DNA from: Terrirubrum flagellatum
GTDB taxonomy: Bacteria; Pseudomonadota; Alphaproteobacteria; Rhizobiales; Beijerinckiaceae
Length of the DNA: 64,000 bases
Reading direction: 5' to 3'
NCBI RefSeq assembly: GCF_022059845.1
Contig: NZ_CP091851.1
Span: forward strand, 5,259,501-5,323,500
Shown: piece by piece, positions 45,814 to 54,587 of the stretch
Position numbering within the stretch: position 1 is the first letter of the stretch
Layout: every line of letters begins with the position of its first letter
The notes under the pieces: model-generated
What the model was told of the DNA's origin: nothing
Databases searched by the model: none
The model's input: only the letters and a program-made list of their open reading frames with translations
Made by a program: the position numbers and the translations under genes

Positions 45814-47403
45814 TCAAAACGCCAATCTTCGCGCGCGCTTGACCATCGGGATCGCCTCGATCGCGCGCAGCACATCGTCCGACACGCGCTCGTCGATGGA
45901 CACGAAGCAGATGGCGTCGCCGCCCGGCTCCGTGCGGCCCATGTTGAAGATCGCGATATTCACGCCGGCGTCGCCGAGCAGCATGCCGAAACGGCCGATG
46001 AATCCCGGCTTGTCCTGATTGCGCACATAGATCATGTGCGGCGCGAATTCCGCGTCCATCTGGATGCCGCGGATTTCGGTGACGCGCGGCTTGCCGTCAT
46101 GGAACACAGTGCCGGCGGCGTCGCGCGGCATGTCCTCGGCGATGATCTGCAGCTTGATCTCGCTCTCGACATTGCTGGCGGCGGAGCTCTTCACCTCCTC
46201 GATGACGATACCCTTCTCCTTCGCAACCAAAGGCGCGTTGACCATGTTGATGTCGGGCAGGAAAGGCTGCAGCGCGCCCTTCACCGCCGCGGCTGTCAGC
46301 GCGCGGGTGTTCAGTTCGGCGACCGCGCCGATATATTCGATGCGGATGCCCTTGACCGCGGCTTCCGTGAGCTGACCGAGGAAGGAGCCGAGCTTTTCCG
46401 CCAGCGACACGAAGGGCTTCAGGCGTGGCGCCTCTTCCGCCGTGATCGAGGGGAAATTCACCGCGTTGCTGATCGCGCCGCGCAGGAGATAGTCCGACAT
46501 CTGCTCGGCGACCTGCAACGCGACATTCTCCTGCGCTTCCGTCGTCGCTGCGCCGAGATGCGGCGTGCAGACGACGTTGGGCAGGCCGAACAGCACGTTG
46601 CTTTCCGCCGGTTCGACCGAGAACACGTCGATCGCCGCGCCCGCGACATGGCCCGACTTCAGCGCCGCAGCCAGCCCATCTTCGTCGATGAGGCCGCCGC
46701 GCGCGCAATTGATGATGCGCACACCCTTCTTCGTCCTGGAGATATTCTCGGCGGACAGGATGTTCTTCGTCTTCTCCGTCAAAGGCGTGTGCAGCGTGAT
46801 GAAGTCAGCGCGATGCAGGAGATCGTCGAGCTCGACCTTCTCGACGCCGATCTGCAACGCGCGTTCCGGCGACAGGAAAGGATCATAGGCGATGACGCGC
46901 ATTTTCAGGCCGACGCCGCGCTCGGCGACGATCGCGCCGATATTGCCGCAGCCGATGACGCCGAGAACCTTGCCGGTGATCTCGACGCCCATGAAGCGGT
47001 TCTTCTCCCACTTGCCGGCTTGCGTGGAGCGATCGGCTTCCGGCAGCTGACGCGCGAGCGCAAACATCATCGCGACGGCGTGCTCGGCCGTCGTGATCGA
47101 GTTGCCGAAGGGCGTGTTCATCACGATCACGCCTTTTGAGGTGGCTGCGGGAATATCGACATTGTCGACGCCGATGCCGGCGCGACCGATGACTTTCAGG
47201 TTTTTCGCGGATTCGAGCAGCTTCGCTGTGACCTTGCTGGCGGAGCGGATGGCGAGGCCGTCATAGTCGCCGATCACAGCGGCGAGCTTGTCCTTGTCTT
47301 TGCCGAGCGAGGCGTCGAAGGTGACGTCGATGCCGCGATCCCTAAAGATCTGGACGGCGGCGGGAGAAAGAGCGTCGGAAATGAGTACACGGGGTTTGGT
47401 CAT
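45814..47403 (-). CDS. serA: D-3-phosphoglycerate dehydrogenase SerA
   Basis: First committed step of serine synthesis, oxidising 3-phosphoglycerate. The 529-residue long form has the substrate domain (KVIGRAGIGVDNVDIPAATS), the NAD loop VLGVIGCGNIGAIVAERG and the catalytic VCTPHLGAATTEAQENVA histidine region. An intervening domain and a C-terminal ACT domain (FIGRFGMLLGDAGVNIAIFN) allow serine feedback. The ATG at 47403 follows GAGGAGCCCCCA; the frame continues to 47517 but that part is repeat DNA. It is second in the serC-serA operon. Confidence 0.97.
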   Translation of the reverse strand: MTKPRVLISDALSPAAVQIFRDRGIDVTFDASLGKDKDKLAAVIGDYDGLAIRSASKVTAKLLESAKNLKVIGRAGIGVDNVDIPAATSKGVIVMNTPFGNSITTAEHAVAMMFALARQLPEADRSTQAGKWEKNRFMGVEITGKVLGVIGCGNIGAIVAERGVGLKMRVIAYDPFLSPERALQIGVEKVELDDLLHRADFITLHTPLTEKTKNILSAENISRTKKGVRIINCARGGLIDEDGLAAALKSGHVAGAAIDVFSVEPAESNVLFGLPNVVCTPHLGAATTEAQENVALQVAEQMSDYLLRGAISNAVNFPSITAEEAPRLKPFVSLAEKLGSFLGQLTEAAVKGIRIEYIGAVAELNTRALTAAAVKGALQPFLPDINMVNAPLVAKEKGIVIEEVKSSAASNVESEIKLQIIAEDMPRDAAGTVFHDGKPRVTEIRGIQMDAEFAPHMIYVRNQDKPGFIGRFGMLLGDAGVNIAIFNMGRTEPGGDAICFVSIDERVSDDVLRAIEAIPMVKRARRLAF

Positions 47404-47412
47404 TGGGGGCTC

Positions 47413-47566
47413 CTCACCCTCCCCTTGAGGGGGAGGGTCGGCGACATCGTCGCCGGGGTGGGGTGAGACGATGATGCAAATGATCGTTGATTGGCGGCGA
47501 CGGTGAGAGCACCCCACCCCGCCGCGCCTTTGGCGCGTCGACCCTCCCCCTCAAGGGGAGGGTGAG
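47413..47566. repeat. Perfect 28-bp inverted repeat in the serC-serA spacer
   Basis: The arm starting CTCACCCTCCCCTTGAGGGG (47413-47440) is repeated exactly in inverted orientation at 47539-47566. Inner arms GGGGTGGGG and ACCCCACCCC also pair, so almost the whole 166-bp spacer can fold into one long stem. Each arm is itself partly palindromic. It lies within a transcribed spacer, where it could limit read-through or protect the serC message. Confidence 0.85.
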
Positions 47567-47569
47567 CGT

Positions 47570-48745
47570 TCAAGCCGCTTTCGCGAGCTTCGCCTTCTCC
47601 GCCGCGAACGCCCAGTCGAGCCACTGAGTCAGCGCCGCAACATCGCTTGTGTCGACGGTCGCGCCGCACCAGATGCGCAGGCCGGGAGGGGCGTCGCGAT
47701 AGGCGCCGATGTCGTAGGCGACATTTTCCTTTTCGAGCGCTGCGACGATGCCTTTCGCGACAGCCGCGACTGCATCTGCGCCTTTCGACGTCACGTCGGG
47801 ATCGACGATCTTGAGACAGACCGAGGTGTTCGAGCGCGTCGCAGGATCAACCGCGAGAAAATCGGCCCAGGCCGAATTGCTCGCGCGCGTCCAGTCGGCG
47901 ATGGCCCTGGTGTTGGCGTCAGCGCGCGCGATCAGCGCGGGCAGGCCGCCGAGCGACTGCGCCCATTCCAGCGCATCGATATAGTCCTCGACGCAAAGCA
48001 TCGACGGCGTGTTGATCGTCTCGCCCTCGAACACGCCGGCGTTCAGTTTGCCGTTGCTGGTCAGGCGGAAAATCTTCGGCAGCGGCCAGGCCGGCTTGTA
48101 GGTTTCGAGCCGTTCGACAGCGCGCGGCGAGAGAATGAGCACGCCATGCGCGGCTTCGCCGCCGAGCACCTTCTGCCAGGAGAAGGTGACGACATCGAGC
48201 TTCGGCCAATCGAGTTCCTGCGCGAACGCCGCCGACGTCGCGTCGCAGATCATGAGGCCTTCGCGATCGGCGGCGATCCAGTCGCCGTTGGGAACGCGCA
48301 CGCCTGACGTGGTGCCGTTCCAGGTGAAGACGACGTCGCGCGTCTTCGTATCGATCTTGGAGAGATCGGGCAGTTCGCCGTAGCCGGCCTTGATGACGCG
48401 CGCGTCGGCCAGCTTCAACTGCTTGACCACGTCGGTCACCCAGCCTTCGCCAAAGGATTCCCACGCCACCATGTCGACGGGACGCTGTCCAAGCAGCGAC
48501 CACAACGCCATCTCGACGGCGCCTGTGTCGGACGCAGGCACGATGCCGACCTTGTAGTTCTTGGGAACGCCGAGAATTTCCGCGGTGAGATCGATCGCGC
48601 GTTTCAGGCGCGCCTTGCCGATCTTGGCGCGATGAGATCGCCCGAGGGTGGAAGTATCCAGATTTTGCAGGGAGTAGCCAGGGCGCTTGGCGCACGGGCC
48701 CGATGAAAAATGAGCGCGCGCAGGGCGCACGGCGGGGGTCGTCAT
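47570..48745 (-). CDS. serC: Phosphoserine aminotransferase SerC
   Basis: A PLP enzyme that converts 3-phosphohydroxypyruvate to phosphoserine. The 391-residue protein is of the alphaproteobacterial type ([20 protein letters not shown]). It has the PLP lysine in [17 protein letters not shown], the [14 protein letters not shown] segment and the [21 protein letters not shown] region. The ATG at 48745 is chosen; the frame runs to 49126 without conserved content and would remove the leader. It is first in the operon with serA, and a structured leader precedes it. Confidence 0.96.
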   Translation of the reverse strand: MTTPAVRPARAHFSSGPCAKRPGYSLQNLDTSTLGRSHRAKIGKARLKRAIDLTAEILGVPKNYKVGIVPASDTGAVEMALWSLLGQRPVDMVAWESFGEGWVTDVVKQLKLADARVIKAGYGELPDLSKIDTKTRDVVFTWNGTTSGVRVPNGDWIAADREGLMICDATSAAFAQELDWPKLDVVTFSWQKVLGGEAAHGVLILSPRAVERLETYKPAWPLPKIFRLTSNGKLNAGVFEGETINTPSMLCVEDYIDALEWAQSLGGLPALIARADANTRAIADWTRASNSAWADFLAVDPATRSNTSVCLKIVDPDVTSKGADAVAAVAKGIVAALEKENVAYDIGAYRDAPPGLRIWCGATVDTSDVAALTQWLDWAFAAEKAKLAKAA

Positions 48746-48751
48746 CGCGAT

Positions 48752-48835
48752 GTCTCCATCCTTACAGATGGGCGCTCCTCGGTGGGGAGGAGTGTCCCGC
48801 CGCCGGCCATAGGGGCGCGCGGCGGCGGCGTCAAC
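48752..48835 (-). promoter_or_regulatory. Candidate serC-motif leader RNA
   Basis: Just upstream of serC the minus strand can form successive hairpins. One is GC-rich (GCCGCCGCC... to GGCGGCGG). One pairs CTCCT with GAGGAG around CCCCACC, and a small CATC-TGTAAG-GATG hairpin sits next to the start region. A conserved 'serC' RNA motif with two hairpins is known upstream of serC in alphaproteobacteria, and position and architecture fit. I cannot run a covariance search, so this is a candidate. Confidence 0.5.
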
Positions 48836-48956
48836 GAGAAAGAAAATCTCCGCGCCGCAATGCAAAAGCCTTTGCGATGATCGTTCTTCTTCCTTGTACG
48901 GAACGAAAAGTGGCTTTCTCCATTCTCTCAATGGTTTTTCATCGAGGAGGCATGTC

Positions 48957-49202
48957 GTGGACCGTCGATTCCTGTTTCTTGGCCTTGCGACCCTTCCGCT
49001 CGCGGCCTGCGCCGGCACAACCACCACGGAGCAGCGCATCGGCGGCGCCGCGGTTGGCGCAGGCGCAGGCGCTGTTGTGGCGGGACCGGTCGGAGCTGTC
49101 GTGGGTGGCGCGGCGGGCGCAATCACGGGTCCGAGCGTCGTGCGCGAGGGCCGTCGCTCGACATGGCGTCGTCGGCGTCGCCGCCGTCGCTACGCGCAGT
49201 AA
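48957..49202 (+). CDS. Small glycine-zipper lipoprotein
   Basis: An 81-residue predicted lipoprotein. The signal ends in a lipobox ([10 protein letters not shown]) for acylation by Lgt. The mature part has a glycine-zipper segment ([20 protein letters not shown], then [12 protein letters not shown]) and an arginine-rich tail with eight consecutive Arg. The start is a GTG at 48957, because GGAGG lies 6 nt upstream and the signal peptide begins there. Divergent from serC. Function unknown, envelope-associated. Confidence 0.78.
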   Translation: MDRRFLFLGLATLPLAACAGTTTTEQRIGGAAVGAGAGAVVAGPVGAVVGGAAGAITGPSVVREGRRSTWRRRRRRRRYAQ

Positions 49203-49258
49203 GCGCGCAGCACAATTCGAGATGATGCAGGCGCGTCCGAAATGGTCGCGCCTGACGT

Positions 49259-50011
49259 TCAACGGAACATGTAACGCAGGCCGACTTTCACTTCGTTGAC
49301 TTTCACATCGTCGACTTTTGCAGCGACGCCGAAGGGGTCGCTGTTGGTCGTGACGCCGCCGAGATTGATGAAGCGATAGCCGATGTCGAGCGCAAGCGCG
49401 TCGGTGAGTTGCACAGCCGTGCCCGCCATCAGCGCCCATGCGAATCCGGTCTTCGATGAGTTCGGCAGCGTCGCCGTCGGTCCGCTCGGCGTGCAGAGCG
49501 CGTTGTAGCAAAACACCTGCGTCTGCCAGTTGCGCACGTCCTTTGCCGCGACGCCGACGCCGGCGCCGACATAGGGCGTAAAGCCGGACCAGCTTCCAAG
49601 ATCGATATAACCGTTGACCATGAAGGTGCGCGCCGAGAAGCGAGCGCGCTCATCGGAATATCCGTTCACATAATTCGTGCCGGAGTTTGTCGCGTGGAAC
49701 GTGCTTGATTTACGCCATTCGACGGTCGCGTCGGCGCGGAACCAGTTGTTGAATTTATATCCAACGCCAGCGCCGACGAGGAAGGACTTGCCGAGCCTCT
49801 CATCTTCGAAAGTGCGGATGAGGCCGCCCGGCAACAATCCGTTGACGGTAGGACGCGTCGGCATGACGTAGCCGACATCGCCGCGCAGATACCATCCGCC
49901 GGTGTTGATCGCGGCAGCGACCGGCGCGATGACGGCGGACGCGAGATCGGCGGCTTGCGTTGCTGACGTCAGCGAAAATGCGGCGACGACGGGCAGAAGA
50001 ACGCGGCGCAT
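49259..50011 (-). CDS. Outer-membrane beta-barrel protein (Omp25/31-like)
   Basis: A 250-residue porin-like protein of the OMP_b-brl type. The signal peptide (MRRVLLPVVAAFSLTSATQA) is followed by WYLRGDVGYVMPTRP and alternating strands typical of small eight-stranded barrels: GVGYKFNNWFRADATVEWR, GFTPYVGAGVGVA and LALDIGYRFINLGG. It ends in a C-terminal strand with aromatic end (VGLRYMFR). A paralogue lies at 50971-51819. The start is the ATG at 50011 with GGGGATTTC upstream. Confidence 0.9.
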   Translation of the reverse strand: MRRVLLPVVAAFSLTSATQAADLASAVIAPVAAAINTGGWYLRGDVGYVMPTRPTVNGLLPGGLIRTFEDERLGKSFLVGAGVGYKFNNWFRADATVEWRKSSTFHATNSGTNYVNGYSDERARFSARTFMVNGYIDLGSWSGFTPYVGAGVGVAAKDVRNWQTQVFCYNALCTPSGPTATLPNSSKTGFAWALMAGTAVQLTDALALDIGYRFINLGGVTTNSDPFGVAAKVDDVKVNEVKVGLRYMFR

Positions 50012-50213
50012 GAAATCCCCGGAGCAATCGCCCGATGCGGGCTCCGGTGAAAGGAATCACGCCGGGGTTAAGCGCCGGTTAACCTTAACGAACTGCTCGC
50101 GTGACGCGTGCAGGGATGCGCGGAATTCAGGGGCGTGACATAGTTGACGACGACGGTCGCCACGTCCGCCGGAATCACGCCCGGCGTCACCGTGCGTCGA
50201 ATTTTTTCAGGAC

Positions 50214-50852
50214 ATGTTCAAGCTCGACCATCTCACGGTGATCGCTCCGACCCTGGCCGAAGGCGTCGCTCACATCAGCGCCTGCATCGATCTGGACGTC
50301 CCTTTCGGACAGCGCCACGCCTATATGGGCACCCACAATCACCTGCTTCAGCTTGGCGACTCGATCTATCTCGAGATCGTCGCTCTCGACCCGGACGCCG
50401 AGGCTCCCGGCCGCGCGCGCTGGTTCGGTCTCGACGATCAGAAGGCCGTAAGAGCCAACTGGGATGCGGGGCGGCGCCTTCGCGGATGGGTTGCAAGGAC
50501 AGATGCGATCGATCTGTTCCTTGCAGGCCGCGAGACCATTTTCGGGAAGAAAGTCTCTCTGCCGTGGGTTGCGTCCGCGTTCGAGTTCGCAATTCCGGAT
50601 GACGGCTCGCTTCCTCTCGACGGCGCTGCGCCATCCATCATCGACAGGCGCGGCAAGCCGCGGTCGATGGCGACGATGGCTGATCTCGGCGCCCGGCTGC
50701 GATCATTCTCTCTCGAACATCCCGATGCTGCGATGATCTCCGAGCTCTATCGAAGCCTCGAGATCGACCGGCCTCCGATCGTCATGCACGGCGACGCTCT
50801 TCGCTATCGCGCGCAAATCGAAACTCCTGCGGGCCTGAAGGAACTCTTCTGA
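50214..50852 (+). CDS. Glyoxalase-like (VOC) domain protein
   Basis: A 212-residue protein of the glyoxalase-like PF13468 type. It begins FKLDHLTVIAPTLAEGVAHI, with the metal-site His in the first strand, then GTHNHLLQLGDSIYLEIVAL carrying the second His and a Glu. A second half-domain contributes VASAFEFAIPDDGSLPLDG. Role and substrate are unknown. It is flanked by two outer-membrane barrel genes on the other strand and ends before a strong bidirectional terminator. Confidence 0.85.
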   Translation: MFKLDHLTVIAPTLAEGVAHISACIDLDVPFGQRHAYMGTHNHLLQLGDSIYLEIVALDPDAEAPGRARWFGLDDQKAVRANWDAGRRLRGWVARTDAIDLFLAGRETIFGKKVSLPWVASAFEFAIPDDGSLPLDGAAPSIIDRRGKPRSMATMADLGARLRSFSLEHPDAAMISELYRSLEIDRPPIVMHGDALRYRAQIETPAGLKELF

Positions 50853-50915
50853 GGGAATGCAGTGGATCGCGCGCTCCCTGGACATCGCGCGTGAATTGAG
50901 AGCGGCGCGCAAACA

Positions 50916-50941
50916 AAAAGCGCGGCCGAAGCCGCGCTTTT
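50916..50941. terminator. Bidirectional rho-independent terminator
   Basis: AAAAGCGCGGC and GCCGCGCTTTT form an 11-bp stem around a CGAA tetraloop. Read on the minus strand it ends in CTTTTTGTTT, and on the plus strand in CTTTTC. It serves the convergent VOC and outer-membrane protein genes. Confidence 0.88.
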
Positions 50942-50970
50942 CAGGGAGAGCCGACCGAAGCCGACTGACA

Positions 50971-51819
50971 TCAGCCCTTGCGGACGACGACCGGGATCGG
51001 CGGCGGCGCGTAGTCCGGGCCGCCAAGCAGCCAGCGGAAGCCGAGCTTGATGTCGTGGGAGTCGATGTCGCGGATTTTCACCGACGTGCCGGGCAGACAG
51101 GTCAGCGTGCAGGCGAGACCGGATTCGGCCTTGCCCATGTTGAGATAGCGATAGCCGAGTTCGAGCTTCACGTTCGGCGTGACGTCGTAGGCGACGCCGG
51201 CCATGAGCGCCCAGGCGAGACTGGTTTTCGATTTGCCGTCGAAGCCGCCGACCGCCGCGAAGGGCCCGCCGCCGGCCGCCGGCAGCGAGTTGCCGATATC
51301 GTCCAGCGCGCTCACGCGATGATATGCGGCGCCGACGCCTGCGCCGAGGAAAGGCGTGAAGCCATGCCAGTTGCCCATGTCGACATAGGCGTTGGCCAGA
51401 AACACCGACGTGTTCAGATGACCCGAGATGCTGTTGGTGCCGCGATTTCCGAACGTGTCGGAATAGGTGTCGCGGAAGCCGATTTTGGCCGTGCCGCGCA
51501 ACTCGCCCGTCACATCGAAGCGGAACCAGTTGTTGAACTGGTAGCCGATGCCGATGCCGGCGAAGCCGACATTGCCGTAGGAGCCGTCATTGTAGGTGAC
51601 AGAAGTCGTCGCCGGCAGGTTCTGGTACGTGCCCTTGACGTTGCCCATCACGCCCATGCCGACGTCGCCGCGGAGATAGACGCCGGAAGCGTCGATCGAG
51701 CCGCGCAGCGGAGCGGCGGGATAGGCCATCGGAGGCGGCGGCAGATCGGCGCCGGAGGCGACGGCTGTCGCGCCGATGACCAGCGCGCCAGCCAGCGCGA
51801 AGGTATTCAAAGCGCCCAT
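50971..51819 (-). CDS. Outer-membrane beta-barrel protein (Omp25/31-like), paralogue
   Basis: A 282-residue barrel. The signal peptide (LNTFALAGALVIGATAVASG) precedes ADLPPPPMAYP and the strand series YLRGDVGMGVMG, GIGIGYQFNNWFRFDVTGEL, GFTPFLGAGVGAAYHR, WALMAGVAYDVTPNVKLELG and IKLGFRWLLGG. The motif order is the same as in the 49259-50011 gene, so the two are paralogues. A Pro-rich tail ends the protein. The ATG at 51819 follows GGAAG. A porin-like or structural role in the outer membrane is likely. Confidence 0.9.
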   Translation of the reverse strand: MGALNTFALAGALVIGATAVASGADLPPPPMAYPAAPLRGSIDASGVYLRGDVGMGVMGNVKGTYQNLPATTSVTYNDGSYGNVGFAGIGIGYQFNNWFRFDVTGELRGTAKIGFRDTYSDTFGNRGTNSISGHLNTSVFLANAYVDMGNWHGFTPFLGAGVGAAYHRVSALDDIGNSLPAAGGGPFAAVGGFDGKSKTSLAWALMAGVAYDVTPNVKLELGYRYLNMGKAESGLACTLTCLPGTSVKIRDIDSHDIKLGFRWLLGGPDYAPPPIPVVVRKG

Positions 51820-52098
51820 CGAAAACTTCCTTCCATGAAGGAGGGGCGCGAACCGCAGCCCCCTACGCAGGTTGAAACGTCGTCACGTTGCAGGAACTTT
51901 CCTAAGGACCGGTTAAGGTTAAATCTTAGGGTTAAGACTGTGGCGCAGGCGCAACGCGCGAGCCGTCCACCTCGGTCGCTTTGTCCCTGCCCCGTGCTAG
52001 AATGAGACGCTGCGGCCGGCGAACCGGGACGGCGCGGCGGCCCATGCGCAGCCGCGTTGACGCCTTCGGCGACCGGCCGAAGACGGGAGGCTCATCCC

Positions 52099-52392
52099 AT
52101 GACCACCTACATCATGCTGGCGAACTGGACGGCTCAGGGCGCCGCCAAGGCGAAAGATTCCCCGGCGCGTCTCGATGCGGCGAAACGGGCGCTCGCGGAA
52201 ATGGGCGGCGAATTCAAGGCCTTCTTCATGACCATGGGCCGCTACGACATGATCGCAGTCTATGAGGCGCCCGACGATGCGGTCGCCGCGCGTTTCGTGC
52301 TTCAGCTCGGCATGATGGGCAACATCCGCACGGAAACGCTGAAGGCGTTCCCCGAGGCCGCCTATCGCGAGATCATGAAGTCGGTGGCTTGA
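52099..52392 (+). CDS. GYD domain protein
   Basis: A 97-residue protein of the GYD family, a ferredoxin-like dimeric alpha/beta-barrel fold. It starts MTTYIMLANWTAQGAAKAKD and has the name-giving element as MTMGRYDMIAVYEAPDD, followed by FPEAAYREIMKSVA. The ATG at 52099 follows GGGAGG; the upstream frame (52057) is not conserved. Function of the family is unknown. A RIME-like repeat follows. Confidence 0.9.
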   Translation: MTTYIMLANWTAQGAAKAKDSPARLDAAKRALAEMGGEFKAFFMTMGRYDMIAVYEAPDDAVAARFVLQLGMMGNIRTETLKAFPEAAYREIMKSVA

Positions 52393-52415
52393 GCTTGCGC
52401 AGGCGCCGCGCTTCT

Positions 52416-52528
52416 AGAGCATGGCGCGAAAAAGTGGGAACCGGTTTTTCGCTTAAGCTATGCTCTAAACTTCTGGAATCGATCACGTTCCCGCACTTTG
52501 ATTGATTCAATCAAAATGCGGCGTGATC
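52416..52528 (+). repeat. RIME-like palindromic mosaic element, copy 2
   Basis: An inverted second copy of the element at 19779-19889. The shared part runs from AGAGCATGGCGCGAAAAAG through GTGGGAACCGGTTTTTCGC and ATGCTCT to TTTGATTGATTCAATCA and TGCGGCGTGATC. Differences cluster in the loop (TTAAGCT against GATAGCC) and the linker between hairpins. The element ends at the last base of the glmM stop codon, so it probably forms the 3' hairpin of the glmM message. Confidence 0.85.
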
Positions 52529-53874
52529 TACGCGGCGCTCTTCGCCAGAACTTCGACCACGTCGCCGACCACGGTCTCGACGAGATCGCGGTCGTCGCCT
52601 TCCGCCATCACGCGGATGACGGGCTCGGTGCCGGACGGGCGGATAACGAGCCGTCCGTTGGCGCCGAGACGCTTGCGCGCATCCTCGATCGCGGTGACGA
52701 CGCTGTCTTCCGTGAGCGGCTGCTGACCGCCGCGATAGCGCACGTTCTTGAGAATCTGCGGCAGCGGCTCGAAGCAGTGACAGACCTGGCTCACCGGCTT
52801 CTCCAGGCGTTTCACGACCGCAAGCAACTGCAGCGCCGCGACGAGTCCGTCGCCGGTCGAGGAATAATCGGAGAGAATGATGTGGCCTGACTGTTCGCCG
52901 CCGAGATTGTAGCCATGCTCGCGCATGTGCTCGAGCACATAGCGATCGCCGACCGCGGTGCGCGCGAGCGTCAGGCCGATGCCGCCGAGAAATCTTTCAA
53001 GGCCGAGATTCGACATGATGGTCGCGACGATTCCCGGCTGCGACAGGCGGCCATCCTCGCTCCATGAGCGCGCGATCACCGCCATGAGCTGATCGCCATC
53101 GACGTGATGACCCTTCTCATCGACGATCAGCACGCGATCGGCGTCGCCATCGAGAGCAATGCCGATATCAGCCCGCAATTCGCGCACCTTGCGCGTCAGC
53201 GCTTCGGGCGCAGTCGAGCCGACATCGCGGTTGATGTTGAATCCATCGGGCTCGACGCCGAGCGGAAACACCTCTGCGCCAAGCTCCCAGAGCGCGGCGG
53301 GCGCCACTTTGTGCGCGGCGCCGTTGGCGCAGTCGAGCACGATGCGCAGCCCGTCGAAATCGATGTTGCGCGGCAGCGTGCGCTTGGCGAATTCGATATA
53401 GCGGCCATGGGCGTCGTCAACGCGCTTGGCGCGGCCGACCTTCTCCGACGCCGCAAGCCTGGCCGAGATATCGGAATCGAGCAGCGCCTCGATCTCCTTC
53501 TCGATCTCATCGTTCAGCTTGTAACCGTCAGGGCCGAACAGCTTGATGCCGTTGTCTTCATAAGGATTGTGCGAGGCGGAAATCATCACGCCGAGATCGG
53601 CGCGCATCGAGCGCGTGAGCATGGCGATCGCCGGCGTCGGCATCGGACCGAGCTGCAACACGTCAATGCCGACGGAGGTGAAGCCGGCCTGAAGCGCGGA
53701 CTCGATCATATAGCCGGAGAGGCGCGTATCCTTGCCGATGACGACCCGGTTGCGATGATCGCCGCGGCGGAAGACGAGGCCGGCGGCCTGGCCGACCTTC
53801 AGCGCCAGTTCAGGCGTAATCACCTTGTTGGCTCGGCCCCTTATGCCGTCCGTGCCAAAATATTTGCGGGTCAT
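52528..53874 (-). CDS. glmM: Phosphoglucosamine mutase GlmM
   Basis: Interconverts glucosamine-6- and glucosamine-1-phosphate for UDP-GlcNAc and peptidoglycan. The 448-residue protein begins [16 protein letters not shown]. It has the phosphoserine loop [20 protein letters not shown], the Mg site [16 protein letters not shown], the sugar-specificity loop [13 protein letters not shown] and the phosphate-binding [15 protein letters not shown]. The start is the ATG at 53874. Its usual neighbour ftsH is not in the window. Confidence 0.97.
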   Translation of the reverse strand: MTRKYFGTDGIRGRANKVITPELALKVGQAAGLVFRRGDHRNRVVIGKDTRLSGYMIESALQAGFTSVGIDVLQLGPMPTPAIAMLTRSMRADLGVMISASHNPYEDNGIKLFGPDGYKLNDEIEKEIEALLDSDISARLAASEKVGRAKRVDDAHGRYIEFAKRTLPRNIDFDGLRIVLDCANGAAHKVAPAALWELGAEVFPLGVEPDGFNINRDVGSTAPEALTRKVRELRADIGIALDGDADRVLIVDEKGHHVDGDQLMAVIARSWSEDGRLSQPGIVATIMSNLGLERFLGGIGLTLARTAVGDRYVLEHMREHGYNLGGEQSGHIILSDYSSTGDGLVAALQLLAVVKRLEKPVSQVCHCFEPLPQILKNVRYRGGQQPLTEDSVVTAIEDARKRLGANGRLVIRPSGTEPVIRVMAEGDDRDLVETVVGDVVEVLAKSAA

Positions 53875-53981
53875 GAATCAGCCCCCTGCGCCGCCGGCGC
53901 GGTGCGGTTCTTCTATCCGATCTTAGCCGCAAAACCGTTCAAGAAATGTGAGCGGTTGTTGCAGCCTGTCGTAAGGGCGGC

Positions 53982-54557
53982 CTAAACAAAAGCCCAGGGG
54001 CCATAGCCGACGAATTCAGCGTTCGTCCTTTCCAGCGCCGGAACCGCCTCGGCCGAAGCCGCATAGGCGACGCAAGGCGTCTCGAACAGACGCGCCCACC
54101 ATTCCGCCTGTTCGGCCACGGCGGCGGGGTCGGGAACGATCTCCTCGCCTCTCTTGCCGCGGCGGGGCTCGCCGAACATCACGTAGTCGACGCCGGCCTC
54201 GCCGGCCTCCATGGCCGCATGCCTGGTGTCGAGGCCGCCGCAGCCGACGATGCGGTCGGGCTGCAGCTTCTCGACCGCCGCCTTCAGTTCGACCGCGCTG
54301 GCGACGAGATGGACTCCATCCGCGCCGCCGCGCGCCGCGACCGTGGCGTCGCTTTCGATCAGGACTGCAGCGTCGAGCTTCTGCGCCACAGGAGCGAGGA
54401 TCTTGAGCTGATTGATCGCGCCGCGCTCGTCTGTCGCGCCGAGCCGGAGCAGCACGGATGCGGCGCGCGTGCGCTCGACCGCCGCGCGCAGGATCGGCGC
54501 GAAAGCTGCCGCGTCGTCGATGACGGGGGTGATGAGATAAATCTGGGGCTTCGGCAT
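53982..54557 (-). CDS. ThiE/TenI-like thiamine phosphate synthase family protein
   Basis: A 191-residue TIM-barrel protein. GGADGVHLVASAVELKAAV and IVGCGGLDTRHAAMEAGEAG with DYVMFGEPRRGKRGEE follow the ThiE layout. However, the conserved INDR/NDR pyrophosphate-site segment is replaced by VLIESDATVA, and the end of the barrel differs (AYAASAEAVPALE). Thiamine phosphate synthase activity is therefore uncertain; a TenI-like or unrelated role is possible. Rhizobial relatives are annotated as thiamine phosphate synthase. The start is the ATG at 54557. Confidence 0.75.
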   Translation of the reverse strand: MPKPQIYLITPVIDDAAAFAPILRAAVERTRAASVLLRLGATDERGAINQLKILAPVAQKLDAAVLIESDATVAARGGADGVHLVASAVELKAAVEKLQPDRIVGCGGLDTRHAAMEAGEAGVDYVMFGEPRRGKRGEEIVPDPAAVAEQAEWWARLFETPCVAYAASAEAVPALERTNAEFVGYGPWAFV

Positions 54558-54587
54558 ATGGGTCGCGAATGTGCTGGGCGGCCCTTA

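Noticed and set aside
47404-47517. Longer SerA start at 47517
   Set aside because: The added residues are encoded by the inverted repeat, and the ATG at 47403 has a good ribosome site and matches the family start.
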